Shown here: piece by piece, positions 8,729-18,217 of the stretch | Layout of the letters: each line of letters opens with the position of its first letter | Position numbering within the stretch: position 1 is the stretch's first letter | Assembly (NCBI GenBank): GCA_021787665.1 | Contig: JAJYLN010000008.1 | Location: forward strand, 1-64,000 | DNA length: 64,000 nucleotides | Source: a bacterium | Lineage (GTDB): Bacteria > JAMCPX01 | Direction of reading: 5' to 3' | Notes under the pieces: generated by a model | What the model saw: the letters and a program-made list of their open reading frames with translations, nothing else | Told to the model about the DNA's origin: nothing | Databases searched by the model: none | Program-made: the position numbers and the translations under genes

Positions 8729-9567
8729 TAAAACACATCCTTATTGCTGTTGACGGCTCTTCTAACAGCGATACGGCATTATCGTACGGCATGTACCTCG
8801 CAAAAAAGCTGAAGGCGGCAGTCCACGTCCAGCACGTCATTGATGTGATATTTCTGGAGAACCCGTTCCTCCATGACCTTTCGGGCGCGATGGGCTTCGA
8901 GCCGTTCATGGACTTCTCCGGGAAGGTCAGTGACATCCTGCGGAAGAGGGGTGAGCAGATACTCGCGGACGCTGAGAAAGCATGCAAGGATGCGGACGTT
9001 GAGTGTACAACCTACCTCGACTCCGGCATCGTCTCCAGGGAGATAACCGAAAGAGAGAAGCTCGTGGACCTGGTGATCATAGGTCAGAAGGGCATCAACG
9101 GGCAGTTCGACAGGAAGATCCTGGGTTCGACCACGGAGGGCCTGTCGCGGAGGTCTTCCAAGCCCCTCCTGATATGTCCCGCGCAGTTCAAGGAGATCGG
9201 CCACGTCCTCCTCGCCTACGACGACAGCAACGGCGCAAAGAAGGCGATGGCCTTCGCGGTCGACTTCTGCAAGGCACTGGACATGCGACTTACCGTGGTG
9301 ACCGTCAACAAGGACGAGACGATACTGAAGACCATCCGCAACAGCGTGACGTCCTATATAGAACCGTACGGTATCGGGTTCGACATAACCGGTACCAGCT
9401 CGGGCAACGCGGAGGGTGTGCTCAAGTCGATGATGGACGATGGTGCATTCGACCTTCTGATCATGGGGGCCCACGGGCACTCGAGGATCGTCGAGATGGT
9501 GCTGGGTAGCACTGCAGAGTATGTGATACGGAATACAAGGAAGCCCGTGGTCGTGACGAAGGGCTGA
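8725..9567 (+). CDS. Tandem-domain universal stress protein (UspA family)
   Basis: A 280-residue protein of two UspA domains (about 1-152 and 158-280). Each carries a nucleotide-binding signature of the G-2x-G-9x-G-[ST] type: GQKGINGQFDRKILGST in the first and GAHGHSRIVEMVLGST in the second, so both sites may bind ATP. The first domain has the usual ILIAVDGSSNSDTAL opening. It begins in an ATGA overlap with the hydrolase and sits 17 bp before gap, which suggests co-expression with lower glycolysis. The precise stress or metabolic signal is unknown. Confidence 0.88.
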   Translation: MIKHILIAVDGSSNSDTALSYGMYLAKKLKAAVHVQHVIDVIFLENPFLHDLSGAMGFEPFMDFSGKVSDILRKRGEQILADAEKACKDADVECTTYLDSGIVSREITEREKLVDLVIIGQKGINGQFDRKILGSTTEGLSRRSSKPLLICPAQFKEIGHVLLAYDDSNGAKKAMAFAVDFCKALDMRLTVVTVNKDETILKTIRNSVTSYIEPYGIGFDITGTSSGNAEGVLKSMMDDGAFDLLIMGAHGHSRIVEMVLGSTAEYVIRNTRKPVVVTKG

Positions 9568-9584
9568 AGGAGGCATAGAGACTT

Positions 9585-10595
9585 ATGAAGATTGGAATAA
9601 ATGGCTATGGGAGGATCGGGAGACTCGTCCACAGGATTTCGCTCACGAGAAAGGACATCGAGGTTTGTGCAATCAACGACATTACGGACCCGAAGACGCT
9701 GGCGCACCTTCTGAAGCACGACTCCGTGCATGGCACCCTGAGCGCGCCGGTCGAGTCCTCGGACAAAGGCATCGCCGTCGACGGACACGCCTCGTTGGTA
9801 ACGGCATTCAGGAACCCCGCCGACATCCCGTGGAAGGACATGGGCGCGGACATCGTCGTGGAGAGCTCCGGGCTGTTCACGGACAGGGAGAAGGCCGGGC
9901 TCCACTTCAAGGGTGGTGCGCGGAAGGTCATCATCTCGGCGCCGGCAAAGGACCCGGACGTCACCATCGTCCTCGGGGTCAATCATGGTGTCTACGATCC
10001 GGGGAAGCACCATATCATCTCGAATGCCTCGTGTACGACAAACGGCCTCGCCCCGATTGTCAAGGTGCTGAACGACAGCCTCGGCCTCGAGAGCGCGTAC
10101 ATGACCACGATCCACTCATACACGAACGACCAGAAGATACTCGACTTGCCGCACAAGGACCTGCGGAGGGCACGTGCCGCTGCAGTATCCATGATACCAA
10201 CGACGACCGGCGCGGCGAAGGCGCTGCACCTCGTGATCCCGGAGGTAAAGGGCAAGCTCGACGGTATGTCGATACGTGTCCCGACCTTCGACGTCTCGAT
10301 CATCGACCTCTCCGCTATCGTGCGGAAAGCGACGGCGGCGGAAGAGGTGAATGCCCTGTTCAAGACGGCGTCCGAGGGTGCGATGAAGGGCATACTGGGG
10401 TACTCGACCGAGCCCCTCGTGTCCATAGACCACCGGGGCACCACGTTCTCCACCGTGGTCGACTCCCTGCTGACCAGAGTGGTAAACGGGACATTGGTCA
10501 AGGTCTTCTCGTGGTATGACAACGAATGGGGGTTCTCCACGAGGATGGTGGACCTTATAGAGCTGGTCGGCAGAGGAGTCAGCTCATGGCGATAA
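9585..10595 (+). CDS. gap: Type I glyceraldehyde-3-phosphate dehydrogenase
   Basis: A 336-residue enzyme that oxidatively phosphorylates glyceraldehyde 3-phosphate to 1,3-bisphosphoglycerate. The Rossmann start [15 protein letters not shown], the AIND segment that fits NAD preference, the catalytic NASCTTNG block (Cys near residue 151) and the C-terminal [11 protein letters not shown] are all present. The usual second Cys of SCTTNC is replaced by Gly; that residue is not the nucleophile, so activity should be kept. An AGGAGG-like site precedes the ATG. It forms an operon with pgk (10-bp overlap), tpiA and secG. Confidence 0.95.
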   Translation: MKIGINGYGRIGRLVHRISLTRKDIEVCAINDITDPKTLAHLLKHDSVHGTLSAPVESSDKGIAVDGHASLVTAFRNPADIPWKDMGADIVVESSGLFTDREKAGLHFKGGARKVIISAPAKDPDVTIVLGVNHGVYDPGKHHIISNASCTTNGLAPIVKVLNDSLGLESAYMTTIHSYTNDQKILDLPHKDLRRARAAAVSMIPTTTGAAKALHLVIPEVKGKLDGMSIRVPTFDVSIIDLSAIVRKATAAEEVNALFKTASEGAMKGILGYSTEPLVSIDHRGTTFSTVVDSLLTRVVNGTLVKVFSWYDNEWGFSTRMVDLIELVGRGVSSWR

Positions 10596-11803
10596 ACTAC
10601 AAAGACATCAAGTACATAGATAACATGGACATCAAGAACAAGCGGATATTTGTACGTGTTGACTTCAACGTGCCGCTGACGGACGACGGCGCAATATCGG
10701 ATGACACGAGGATACGGAGCGTCCTGCCCACCATCAACTACGCCCTCGACGAGGGGGCATCGATCATACTCGCGTCCCACATGTCCCGGCCCAAGGGCAA
10801 GGACCCCAAATACTCGCTCCAGATTGTCGCGAAGCGCCTTTCCAGGCTGCTGGACAAAGAGGTGCTGTTCGTGGGTGAGTGCATCGGCCCGTCCGTGGAC
10901 GAGTACAAGAAGCACCTCGCGAAGGAAGAGGTACTGCTGCTCGAGAACCTGAGGTTCAACGGCGGAGAGGAGAAGAACGACGACGCGTTTGCGAAGGAGC
11001 TCGTGAAGGACATCGATGTCTATGTCAACGATGCATTCGCAGTCGCACACCGCAACCACGCGAGCGTCTCGGCGATAACCCGGTTTGCGCCGAAATGTGC
11101 CGCCGGATTCTTGATGAAGAAGGAGCTCAACTACTTTACCAAGGCCACGGAGAACCCTCTGAGGCCTTTCGTCGCCATCATCGGCGGCGCCAAGATCTCC
11201 AGCAAGCTCGGGGCCATGTCGAACCTTCTCGATAAGGTCGACAAGCTTATTATCGGTGGGGGCATGGCCTTCACCTTTCTGAAGGCCCTGGGCTACGAGG
11301 TGGGCATGTCCATCGTGGAGAACGATATGCTCCGGACAGCGCTCGATACCCTGCAGAAGGCCAGAGAGAAGGGCGTGAAGCTATACCTGCCGGTCGACTG
11401 CGTCGTCGCGGACAGGTATGACCCGAAGGCTGACTCGAAGATAGTCCCCATCCAGGAGATACCACACGAATGGATGGGTATGGACATCGGCCCGGCGACG
11501 AACCTCTTGTTCTCGCAGGCCATCCAGGGCGCAAAGACCATCATCTGGAACGGGCCGATGGGTGTTTTCGAGATGGACAGCTTTTCCCGGGGCACGATGT
11601 CCATGGTAACGCACGTGGCGAACTCCTACGCGCTCACGATCGTGGGTGGCGGTGACACAGACGTCGCGGTCCATGACGCAGGAGAGAGTGCAAACATATC
11701 GTACATTTCGACGGGGGGTGGCGCGTTCCTCGAGATGCTCGAGGGAAAGGAGCTGCCCGCACTCAAGGCTCTCGATGGCTGTCTGGGCAGGGAGCCGGCG
11801 TGA
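10586..11803 (+). CDS. pgk: Phosphoglycerate kinase
   Basis: A 405-residue glycolytic kinase that makes ATP from 1,3-bisphosphoglycerate. Start at ATG 10586 is preferred over the track's 10526 because AGAGGAG precedes it and homologues begin just before the conserved [10 protein letters not shown]. Other family marks are [11 protein letters not shown], the central [21 protein letters not shown] and the C-terminal [17 protein letters not shown] loop. It overlaps gap by 10 bp and tpiA by 4 bp, consistent with translational coupling. Confidence 0.95.
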   Translation: MAINYKDIKYIDNMDIKNKRIFVRVDFNVPLTDDGAISDDTRIRSVLPTINYALDEGASIILASHMSRPKGKDPKYSLQIVAKRLSRLLDKEVLFVGECIGPSVDEYKKHLAKEEVLLLENLRFNGGEEKNDDAFAKELVKDIDVYVNDAFAVAHRNHASVSAITRFAPKCAAGFLMKKELNYFTKATENPLRPFVAIIGGAKISSKLGAMSNLLDKVDKLIIGGGMAFTFLKALGYEVGMSIVENDMLRTALDTLQKAREKGVKLYLPVDCVVADRYDPKADSKIVPIQEIPHEWMGMDIGPATNLLFSQAIQGAKTIIWNGPMGVFEMDSFSRGTMSMVTHVANSYALTIVGGGDTDVAVHDAGESANISYISTGGGAFLEMLEGKELPALKALDGCLGREPA

Positions 11804-12570
11804 AACCGCGGTATTTCGTTGCCGGGAACTGGAAGCTCAACAAGGGTGCCGCGGAGTCGGCCACTTTCATGAAGGCTCTCTCCGGGGCTCTCCCCGCCGG
11901 CGCAGCGCGGGACATCGATGTCGTCATTGCACCACCGTTCACGTCCCTGCCGGCTGCCTTGGGGCCTGGCCCGAAGGACGTATCCCTTGCGGCGCAGGAT
12001 GTATTCTGGGAAGACAGGGGCGCGTTCACCGGCGAGGTCTCCGCTTCGATGCTCAGAGAGCTCGGCGTCCGGTACTGCATCGTGGGACACTCGGAGAGAC
12101 GCCTCTATTTTCAGGAGACCGACCGGATGGTAAACCTCAAGACATGCGCCCTTCTGAGAAACGGTATCAGGCCCATCGTGTGTGTCGGTGAGAGAAGCGA
12201 CGACCGCAGGGCCGGCACCATGCAGAGCGTGGTAAAGTTCCAGCTCTCGTCGGCACTGTTCGACGTCTCGATCAAGGGGCCGGATGAGCTCGTCATCGCC
12301 TATGAGCCGGTGTGGGCGATAGGCACGGGTAACGTTGCGACGCCGCGGCAGGCCGAAGATATGCACGAGATCATACGCCGGACGCTCGAAAAATGCTTCG
12401 GTGTCGATATAGGATCACGGGTCAGGATACTCTACGGTGGCAGCGTCAACACGGACAATATCGGAGGGCTCGTGGACATGGACAACATCAACGGTGCCCT
12501 GATAGGCGGCGTAAGCCTTGACCTCGACAAATTTATACGTATAATTACCCTTATATCGCAAAAGGAGTGA
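11800..12570 (+). CDS. tpiA: Triosephosphate isomerase
   Basis: A 256-residue TIM-barrel enzyme interconverting dihydroxyacetone phosphate and glyceraldehyde 3-phosphate. All catalytic elements are visible: Lys in AGNWKLNK, His in VGHSERR, Glu in [10 protein letters not shown] and the phosphate-binding LYGGSV. Translation starts at GTG 11800, which overlaps the pgk stop. It completes the gap-pgk-tpiA triad and is followed 10 bp later by secG. Confidence 0.96.
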   Translation: MKPRYFVAGNWKLNKGAAESATFMKALSGALPAGAARDIDVVIAPPFTSLPAALGPGPKDVSLAAQDVFWEDRGAFTGEVSASMLRELGVRYCIVGHSERRLYFQETDRMVNLKTCALLRNGIRPIVCVGERSDDRRAGTMQSVVKFQLSSALFDVSIKGPDELVIAYEPVWAIGTGNVATPRQAEDMHEIIRRTLEKCFGVDIGSRVRILYGGSVNTDNIGGLVDMDNINGALIGGVSLDLDKFIRIITLISQKE

Positions 12571-12580
12571 TAACGGCTAC

Positions 12581-12910
12581 ATGTATACACTGATTCTCTT
12601 AGTGCACGTCAGCCTTGCGGTCATGATCGTGATGGTCGTGCTGATGCAAGTCGGGAAGGGCTCCGGTATGGGGGCAGCGTTCGGCGGTTCGAGTGAGAGC
12701 TTCTTCGGCTCGACCGGACCGAGCAACTTCCTCGAAAAGGCCACCATCGTGGCAGGCATCCTCTTTATAGTGACCTCGATTATACTTGCCGTCCTCAGCG
12801 GCGAAAGCCGCAGGAGCGTCCTGTTCAACCAGGCCCTTCCCGGCCAGACCTCGACCATGCCGGCCCAGAAGCCGGGACTGCCGGTGAGTCCTCCGGCTGG
12901 ACGGAAATAA
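12581..12910 (+). CDS. secG: Preprotein translocase subunit SecG
   Basis: A 109-residue inner-membrane protein of the SecYEG channel. Two transmembrane helices (about 4-24 and 53-73) flank the conserved cytoplasmic loop QVGKGSGMGAAFGG...FFGSTGP...FLEK, which is diagnostic. The C-terminal tail is Pro/Gly-rich. The tpiA-secG-tRNA-Leu order is common in bacteria and supports the call. Confidence 0.93.
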   Translation: MYTLILLVHVSLAVMIVMVVLMQVGKGSGMGAAFGGSSESFFGSTGPSNFLEKATIVAGILFIVTSIILAVLSGESRRSVLFNQALPGQTSTMPAQKPGLPVSPPAGRK

Positions 12911-12919
12911 GAGCACTGC

Positions 12920-13001
12920 GCCGAAGTGGTGGAATTGGTAGACACACCATCTTGAGGGGGTGGCGGATAACACCGTGCGGGTTCGAGTCCCGCCTTCGGC
13001 A
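12920..13001 (+). tRNA. tRNA-Leu (anticodon GAG)
   Basis: The acceptor arms GCCGAAG (12920-12926) and CTTCGGC (12994-13000) pair perfectly and are followed by discriminator A. The anticodon stem CCATC/GGTGG encloses the loop TTGAGGG, giving GAG, which reads CUC/CUU. A long variable arm and the T-arm GCGGGTTCGAGTCCCGC are present. CCA is not encoded. The gene lies directly after secG. Confidence 0.95.
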
Positions 13002-13011
13002 TTTAACATAA

Positions 13012-13068
13012 GGCTCTGATTTATAGGGCTTGTTGGCTACAAACCCGCATGGATAAAGGAACAGAGCC
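13012..13068. repeat. Nested inverted repeat in the tRNA-Leu to lipoprotein intergenic region
   Basis: Outer arms GGCTCTG (13012-13018) and CAGAGCC (13062-13068) enclose inner arms GGGCTTGT and ACAAACCC with one mismatch. The 57-bp unit could fold as a two-tier hairpin. There is no T-run, so an intrinsic terminator is not supported. The rest of 13002-13252 shows no gene that I can see. Confidence 0.35.
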
Positions 13069-13252
13069 ATTTGTATAATAGGATTGATTAAAGCTAACGA
13101 TTTTCACCATGAAGCTTTTATCTGTCCTGCTTTCTTTTGCGTGCACCTTTTTTAATAAGGATCCCCACTGGTTCTGAGAACCGCATGCACCATCGTTTTC
13201 GCCAGTCTTTAACGGTTGCTATTTTTGCCGGGCTAAACTAAAGTGTCATAGT

Positions 13253-15331
13253 ATGAAGACAAGGCTTGCCCGTGTCTTACAAGAGGCATTATTGAGGGCC
13301 GAGATGTCGCTTTCAGAGGGAAGGGATAAATCGTCAGGGAGACGGTTTACAGGAAGGTTTCTTACGATCAGAACGCTCGTATTTCTTATGTTTCCGGTGG
13401 TGTTTCTCGCGGGCTGCTCTTCGCCGCGACCGGGGCCGTCTTACCGTGCCACGACCGTATACTTCGACCCGCAGGGCGCCGGTTTCTATGCTATGCCGTT
13501 CCCCAATGACTACGAGACGGACTTACAGGGGCACCCTCTGCTCACGGGGTTCCCGAACCCCTTCAACAACTCACTCCTGCAACAATACCTCGAGACCGCG
13601 AGGACCGAGGTCATCGGCTTCGGGAACAACGCCCCGGCGTATCTGCGCTTTACCGGTGCATCCCTTGCCCTGTCCACGTTGCCGCAGACTGCATCGGACA
13701 GCGTTACGCCGGGTGCATCTCTGTATCTCGTGGACATCGACCCGGCGTCTGCCGACTACGGCTCGCGCGTTCCGGTCATATGGTACTACGAGCTGACCGG
13801 CACGGACTATATGCCGGCCGACACGCTCGCAGTCGAGCCGCTGTATGGATTTCCTCTGTCCGGGGCAACGGAGTACGCGCTTGTGCTTACTACCGGCATA
13901 AAGGACATCGATGGCCATCCCATCGCCATGCCCGCACTCATGCGAGCGGCACTGTCCGGCAGCCCGGGCAGCAACCCGGCGCTCCCCCGGCTCACAGCGG
14001 TGTACAGGCAACTCTCCGATTACCTGAAGCAACAAGGCATGTCCCTTGCTGCGATAGGGGCAGCGACCGTGTTTAAGACACAGGACCCCACGAAGGACCT
14101 GCGCACGATAAAAAGCTTTGTTTCGACGCTGGCGGGTCTTGGTATCTCGACCATGGGCTGGTATGGCTACGGCTCCGACTATGCATGGTACAATACCAGC
14201 AGCTTTTACGTGTTCGGAGGCACGTACACGTCTCCCAATTTCCAGTACGGCACGCCACCCTACGCAACAACCGGGGGCAACTTCTCGTTCGATACAAACG
14301 GATATCCGATAATCCAGCGGTGGGAGGCCCTGGATTTCAGCCTGACCGTCCCCAAGGGTACCATGCCGCCCCAGGGCTGGCCTGTCGCCCTGTATGCACA
14401 TGGTACCGGCGGCAGCCACATGAGCCTGATAGAGGAATACGGCGGCGTCGGGAATGTACTCGCGAGCGTTGGGATCGCGGGCATCGGTATCGACCAGCCT
14501 CTCCATGGCAACAGGGTCAATCCACCACTGTCTGCGAGCGACCTCGATTTGGATTCGTTCAACTTCTTCAATCCGGACGAGGGCAGGACCAACTTTAGAC
14601 AGTCTGCAATAGATTCGTTCGTTCTTACCAGACTCATCAGGCAGGGCGGACTTTACATAACGCATGGTACGTCCCCGACAGGTCAGCTTATCACCTTCGA
14701 TACGCATAATATCATGTTCGTGGGCCATTCGCAGGGCGGCCTGACCGGCACGCTGTACGCCGCACTCGAGCCGGACGTCCAGGGTGTGGTGCTGTCCGGC
14801 GATGGCGGGGACCTGTCGCTGACCATCCTGTACAGGAAGTATCCCATCGATATCCAGCAGACCATAGAGCTGCTGTTCGGCATACCGTTCACCGAGCCCA
14901 TCACGACCTTCCACCCGCTCGTGGGGCTCGTCCAGCTCCTCGTAGAGGTGACCGACCCGGTCAACTACGGACCTTATCTTATCAACCCGCAGGGAGGCAA
15001 CGGGACGCCCAAGGACGTCATCCTGACCGAGGGCATGCTCGATCAGGACACCCCGCCGGTGACCACCGAGGCGCTCGCGCTTGCAAGCGGCATACCACTC
15101 CTGTCGCCGGTCGCGCACCCTGTCGACGGATATTCGATCATCGGGCTCGGGACCTTTACCCCGCCGGTGAGCGGTGACGTCGTCGCATCGACCGGCACGC
15201 GGGTCACGGCAGGCCTCCTGCAATTCCCCTCGTACGATCACTACGTCATATTCACGGACACCACGGCGCAGGCAGACTACGCCGGTTTCCTGCAGTCGCT
15301 CGCGTACTCCGGGACCGCAACGATTCCCTGA
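13253..15331 (+). CDS. Large lipoprotein alpha/beta-hydrolase (virulence-factor-lipase-like)
   Basis: A 692-residue protein with a lipobox LAGC at about Cys55 preceded by TLVFLMFPVVF. The n-region is long if the ATG at 13253 is used; an internal ATG at 13304 with GAGGG upstream is a reasonable alternative. The N-terminal half holds beta-rich Ig-like text (FPNDYETD, GATEYALVLTTGI), as seen in bacterial lipases with an N-terminal Ig-like domain. The C-terminal half has an oxyanion-type ALYAHGTGGS, a nucleophile elbow GHSQGG (about 491-496) and a late SYDHYV His. It is likely an envelope esterase or lipase; the substrate is unknown. It stands alone between tRNA-Leu and a permease. Confidence 0.72.
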   Translation: MKTRLARVLQEALLRAEMSLSEGRDKSSGRRFTGRFLTIRTLVFLMFPVVFLAGCSSPRPGPSYRATTVYFDPQGAGFYAMPFPNDYETDLQGHPLLTGFPNPFNNSLLQQYLETARTEVIGFGNNAPAYLRFTGASLALSTLPQTASDSVTPGASLYLVDIDPASADYGSRVPVIWYYELTGTDYMPADTLAVEPLYGFPLSGATEYALVLTTGIKDIDGHPIAMPALMRAALSGSPGSNPALPRLTAVYRQLSDYLKQQGMSLAAIGAATVFKTQDPTKDLRTIKSFVSTLAGLGISTMGWYGYGSDYAWYNTSSFYVFGGTYTSPNFQYGTPPYATTGGNFSFDTNGYPIIQRWEALDFSLTVPKGTMPPQGWPVALYAHGTGGSHMSLIEEYGGVGNVLASVGIAGIGIDQPLHGNRVNPPLSASDLDLDSFNFFNPDEGRTNFRQSAIDSFVLTRLIRQGGLYITHGTSPTGQLITFDTHNIMFVGHSQGGLTGTLYAALEPDVQGVVLSGDGGDLSLTILYRKYPIDIQQTIELLFGIPFTEPITTFHPLVGLVQLLVEVTDPVNYGPYLINPQGGNGTPKDVILTEGMLDQDTPPVTTEALALASGIPLLSPVAHPVDGYSIIGLGTFTPPVSGDVVASTGTRVTAGLLQFPSYDHYVIFTDTTAQADYAGFLQSLAYSGTATIP

Positions 15332-15354
15332 GGCATAGTTGCCGGGACAGGGAC

Positions 15355-16692
15355 ATGATCGAGAGACTGTTCAAATTAAAAGAGCACGGCACGGACGTCA
15401 GGACAGAGCTGATAGCCGGCGTTACCACCTTTATGACCATGGCGTACATCCTGCTCGTAAACCCTGCCATACTTTCCGTGCCGGCTCCGCACGGCGCCGG
15501 CATGGATTTCCAGTCCGTGATGGCTGCGACTGCCCTGAGCTCAGCAGGAGCGACCCTGCTCATGGCGCTGCTGGCGAACTACCCCATTGCGCTCGCGCCC
15601 GGCATGGGCATGAATGCGCTGTTCTCCTTCACCATCTGCGGTGCGATGGGTGTAAGCTGGCAAATAGCGCTCGGCATCGTGTTCCTGTCGAGCGTCATTT
15701 TCGTGCTGCTGACCTTCTGGGGGGTCAGGGAGCTCGTGTTCAACGCGATACCGGACACGATAAAATATGCCACCGTAGCGGGGATCGGCCTGTTCATCGC
15801 ATTCATAGGCCTTCGGGACGCCGGCATCGTTGTCCCGAGCCCGGCGACCCTGCTCGCGATAGGCGACGTCAGGTCCGTGCCCACGCTTATTGCCATTGCC
15901 GGGGTCGTCACCATTGCGGCTTTGAGGTCCATGCGCGTAAAAGGCTCCATCCTGATCGGGATTGCGGTGTCCGGTATCGTCGGATACTTCGTCGGTATCG
16001 TGCACTTCGATTTCTCCCATGGGTTCCTGACCCTCCCGCGTATCGCCGCGACGATAGGCAGGATGGACGTCACGGGCGCTTTCCGTTTACGGTACATCGG
16101 ACCGATCTTCACGATCCTGTTCTTTTCCCTATTCGACGCGATAGGGACCCTGGTCGGCGTCGCAAAGCAGGCGGGACTCATGCAGGGCGGAGAGCTCCCC
16201 GGACTGAAGAAGGCACTGTTCGTGGACGCGATAGGCTCGAGCGCTGGGGCGCTGCTGGGCACATCGCCGGTCACGGCGTACATAGAGAGCGCTGCCGGTA
16301 CGGCGGTGGGAGGTAGGACCGGCCTGACCAGCGTGTTCACGGCGCTGCTTTTCCTTCTCGCGCTCTTCTTCACGCCAATTGCTGCCGGGCTGGGGCAGGG
16401 GTACGCGGTCCGGGGCGTGCTCCTCTATCCGGTCACGGCGCCGGCCCTGATCGTCGTCGGCAGCCTGATGATGGAGGTCGTTACGGACGTCCCATGGACA
16501 GAACCTTCGGAGGCTATCCCGGCATTCCTTACCATCACTCTCATGCCCCTTACCTATAGTATATCGAACGGACTTGCGATCGGGTTCATCTCGTATCCGA
16601 TCATCAAGCTGCTCAGCGGCAAGGGCAGGACCGTGCACTGGCTGGTATACCTTATCGCGTTCTTCATCGTGCTGAGGTTCGTGTATCTGTGA
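15355..16692 (+). CDS. NCS2-family purine (guanine/hypoxanthine) permease, AzgA-like
   Basis: A 445-residue polytopic transporter. The N-terminus ERLFKLKEHGTDVRTELIAG, then GVTTFMTMAYILLVNP, the ALAPGMGMNALF segment and SPVTAYIESAAGTAVGGRTGLTSV are characteristic of the AzgA/PbuG branch of NCS2 proteins, which import adenine, guanine or hypoxanthine with protons. About twelve or more hydrophobic helices are visible. It starts 23 bp after the hydrolase gene. Substrate choice within purines is inferred from family only. Confidence 0.88.
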   Translation: MIERLFKLKEHGTDVRTELIAGVTTFMTMAYILLVNPAILSVPAPHGAGMDFQSVMAATALSSAGATLLMALLANYPIALAPGMGMNALFSFTICGAMGVSWQIALGIVFLSSVIFVLLTFWGVRELVFNAIPDTIKYATVAGIGLFIAFIGLRDAGIVVPSPATLLAIGDVRSVPTLIAIAGVVTIAALRSMRVKGSILIGIAVSGIVGYFVGIVHFDFSHGFLTLPRIAATIGRMDVTGAFRLRYIGPIFTILFFSLFDAIGTLVGVAKQAGLMQGGELPGLKKALFVDAIGSSAGALLGTSPVTAYIESAAGTAVGGRTGLTSVFTALLFLLALFFTPIAAGLGQGYAVRGVLLYPVTAPALIVVGSLMMEVVTDVPWTEPSEAIPAFLTITLMPLTYSISNGLAIGFISYPIIKLLSGKGRTVHWLVYLIAFFIVLRFVYL

Positions 16693-16872
16693 GGGCTTAA
16701 AAGGCATAACCCTTCAGTCGGTGCCCGCCCGCTCCTACACGTGCCATGACGACAGTGAACGCCAGAAGATAATATTTGGAGAATAAGGAAAGACCCAGAG
16801 TCTGGGCTGCACTTTGCACGTCCGGCTATCTTTGTGGTTGCTCTTATTTTACTTGACATCTCGATGGAGCAA

Positions 16873-16911
16873 TGTTCAATTGTACAGCATGAAAGGTTAT
16901 ACTATTGAACA
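16873..16911. promoter_or_regulatory. Perfect 8-bp inverted repeat over the iclR start, putative autoregulatory operator
   Basis: TGTTCAAT (16873-16880) and ATTGAACA (16904-16911) are perfect inverted repeats that bracket the putative ATG at 16889. A TTGACA (16853-16858) lies just upstream as a possible -35 box. The left arm itself extends into a near-palindrome, TGTTCAATTGTACA. IclR proteins bind palindromes near their own promoters, so autoregulation is plausible but inferred. Confidence 0.4.
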
Positions 16912-17764
16912 GAGGGCAGGCAGCACAGAGTTGGGGGCTGCCCCAAGTGCATATCGGTCCCTCGAAAAGGCACTCGATGTGCTGAGCCTTTTTAATACCT
17001 ACTCTGTCCTCAAGGTAACCGAGATCAGCCGTCAGCTCGGGTATCCGAAGAGCACGGTATCCGGCCTGCTCAAGACCTTCAGCAAATACGAGCTCGTCGA
17101 GAAAGACAGCGACAGCAGCTTCAGGCTCGGCATAAGGGCCTTTGAGCTCGGGTTCAGGTATCTGAACGGCATGGAGATGCTTACCGTAGCAAGGCTGTGG
17201 GCCGAGAGGCTGTTGAAAGAGGAGGGTGAGGCGGTTCACGTCGCCATTCGGAGGGGGTGGAATGTCTACATCATTCTCGATCTTCAGCCCCCGAACTCCT
17301 ACATGACCATACTCCAGACCGGGATGAGCGTTCCTGCCCACTCGACGGCCCTCGGCAAGGTATTGCTGTCCGGCACCTCCGAGGAGCAGCTCAAGGCCTT
17401 TCTGCGGAGGCCCCTCGAGAAACTGACGGAGCATACCATTACCCAGCCCGGGGTATTCCGGGAAGAGATCAAGCAGGTGCGAGACGCCGGCTACGCGATG
17501 GACAGGGAAGAGAGCCTTCGGGGGCTGCTGTGCATATCCGCGCCCATTCTTCAGAGGGACGGACGGATCATCGCGTCGATAGGCATTTCTTCCATGGAGC
17601 TTGCCGGCAGGGACGAGAGGATACAGGCGCTCGTCCGCAAGATAAAGGCCGTTGCAAGCAACATCTCTATGGACATCGGTTATCAGCCGGTCAGGGCCGG
17701 CGTGAGGATATCCGGCAGGCAGGGGACGGCTGTCCTGACCGGGGGCGCCGGATTAAAGACATAA
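16889..17764 (+). CDS. IclR-family transcriptional regulator
   Basis: A 291-residue regulator. An N-terminal winged helix-turn-helix (about 20-85: RSLEKALDVLSLF, VTEISRQLGYPKSTVSGLL) precedes an effector-binding IclR domain with the usual AHSTALGKVLLSG and GREESLRGLLCISAPI-type text. The track ORF starts at 16814, but those first 25 residues are hydrophobic and not IclR-like; ATG 16889 is preferred although its ribosome-binding site is weak. Position and orientation suggest control of the SCP2/dehydrogenase operon that begins 31 bp downstream. The ligand is unknown. Confidence 0.85.
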   Translation: MKGYTIEQRAGSTELGAAPSAYRSLEKALDVLSLFNTYSVLKVTEISRQLGYPKSTVSGLLKTFSKYELVEKDSDSSFRLGIRAFELGFRYLNGMEMLTVARLWAERLLKEEGEAVHVAIRRGWNVYIILDLQPPNSYMTILQTGMSVPAHSTALGKVLLSGTSEEQLKAFLRRPLEKLTEHTITQPGVFREEIKQVRDAGYAMDREESLRGLLCISAPILQRDGRIIASIGISSMELAGRDERIQALVRKIKAVASNISMDIGYQPVRAGVRISGRQGTAVLTGGAGLKT

Positions 17765-17795
17765 GCACAAGACCAAGAATCCAAAAGGAGGATGT

Positions 17796-18203
17796 ATGGC
17801 GTTTCCCTACGTGGATGACAAGCAGAAGGCAGACGAATTTCTCTATGAGTTCTTTTTGAAGACAAAGACGGACCCGGAACTCTTCGAGGGCTGGAAGGGC
17901 CTCGGCATGCTCGTGGGCGTACAGATACCGGACCTTGGTCTCGGCTATACCCTTGACTGTACCTCCGGCACGGATGTCGTGATAACCAGGGGTTACCCGG
18001 ATAAGCCCGGCGCTGCGCTCAAGCTCAATATCGGCGTGTTCCATGACCTGTGGATCGGGAAGCTGAATGTCGTCTGGGCGTTCTCGATGCGGAAGATAAA
18101 GACTGAGGGCAATATCGCGAGTATCATGAAGCTGACGTCGCTGATGCCCAAGGGCATCCAGATGTATAAGGACTATGTGAAGGGCAAGGGCATGCCCCTA
18201 TGA
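17796..18203 (+). CDS. SCP2 sterol-binding-like domain protein
   Basis: A 135-residue single-domain protein. The text LDCTSGTDVVITRG...AALKLNIGVFHDLWIGKLNVVWAFSMRKIKTEG...KLTSLMP follows the SCP2 fold, a hydrophobic pocket that carries acyl-CoA, lipids or sterols. AAGGAGG precedes the ATG. It is the first gene of the 2-oxoacid dehydrogenase operon, and its stop overlaps an upstream in-frame ATG of the E1 alpha ORF. A role in presenting or storing an acyl or hydrophobic intermediate is inferred from this placement only. Confidence 0.72.
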   Translation: MAFPYVDDKQKADEFLYEFFLKTKTDPELFEGWKGLGMLVGVQIPDLGLGYTLDCTSGTDVVITRGYPDKPGAALKLNIGVFHDLWIGKLNVVWAFSMRKIKTEGNIASIMKLTSLMPKGIQMYKDYVKGKGMPL

Positions 18204-18217
18204 AGAAGGAGGTAACG

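Noticed and set aside
13571-15241. 556-aa minus-strand ORF
   Set aside because: Lies wholly opposite the lipoprotein hydrolase; Arg/Gly-rich text typical of an antisense shadow in GC-rich DNA, with no domain.
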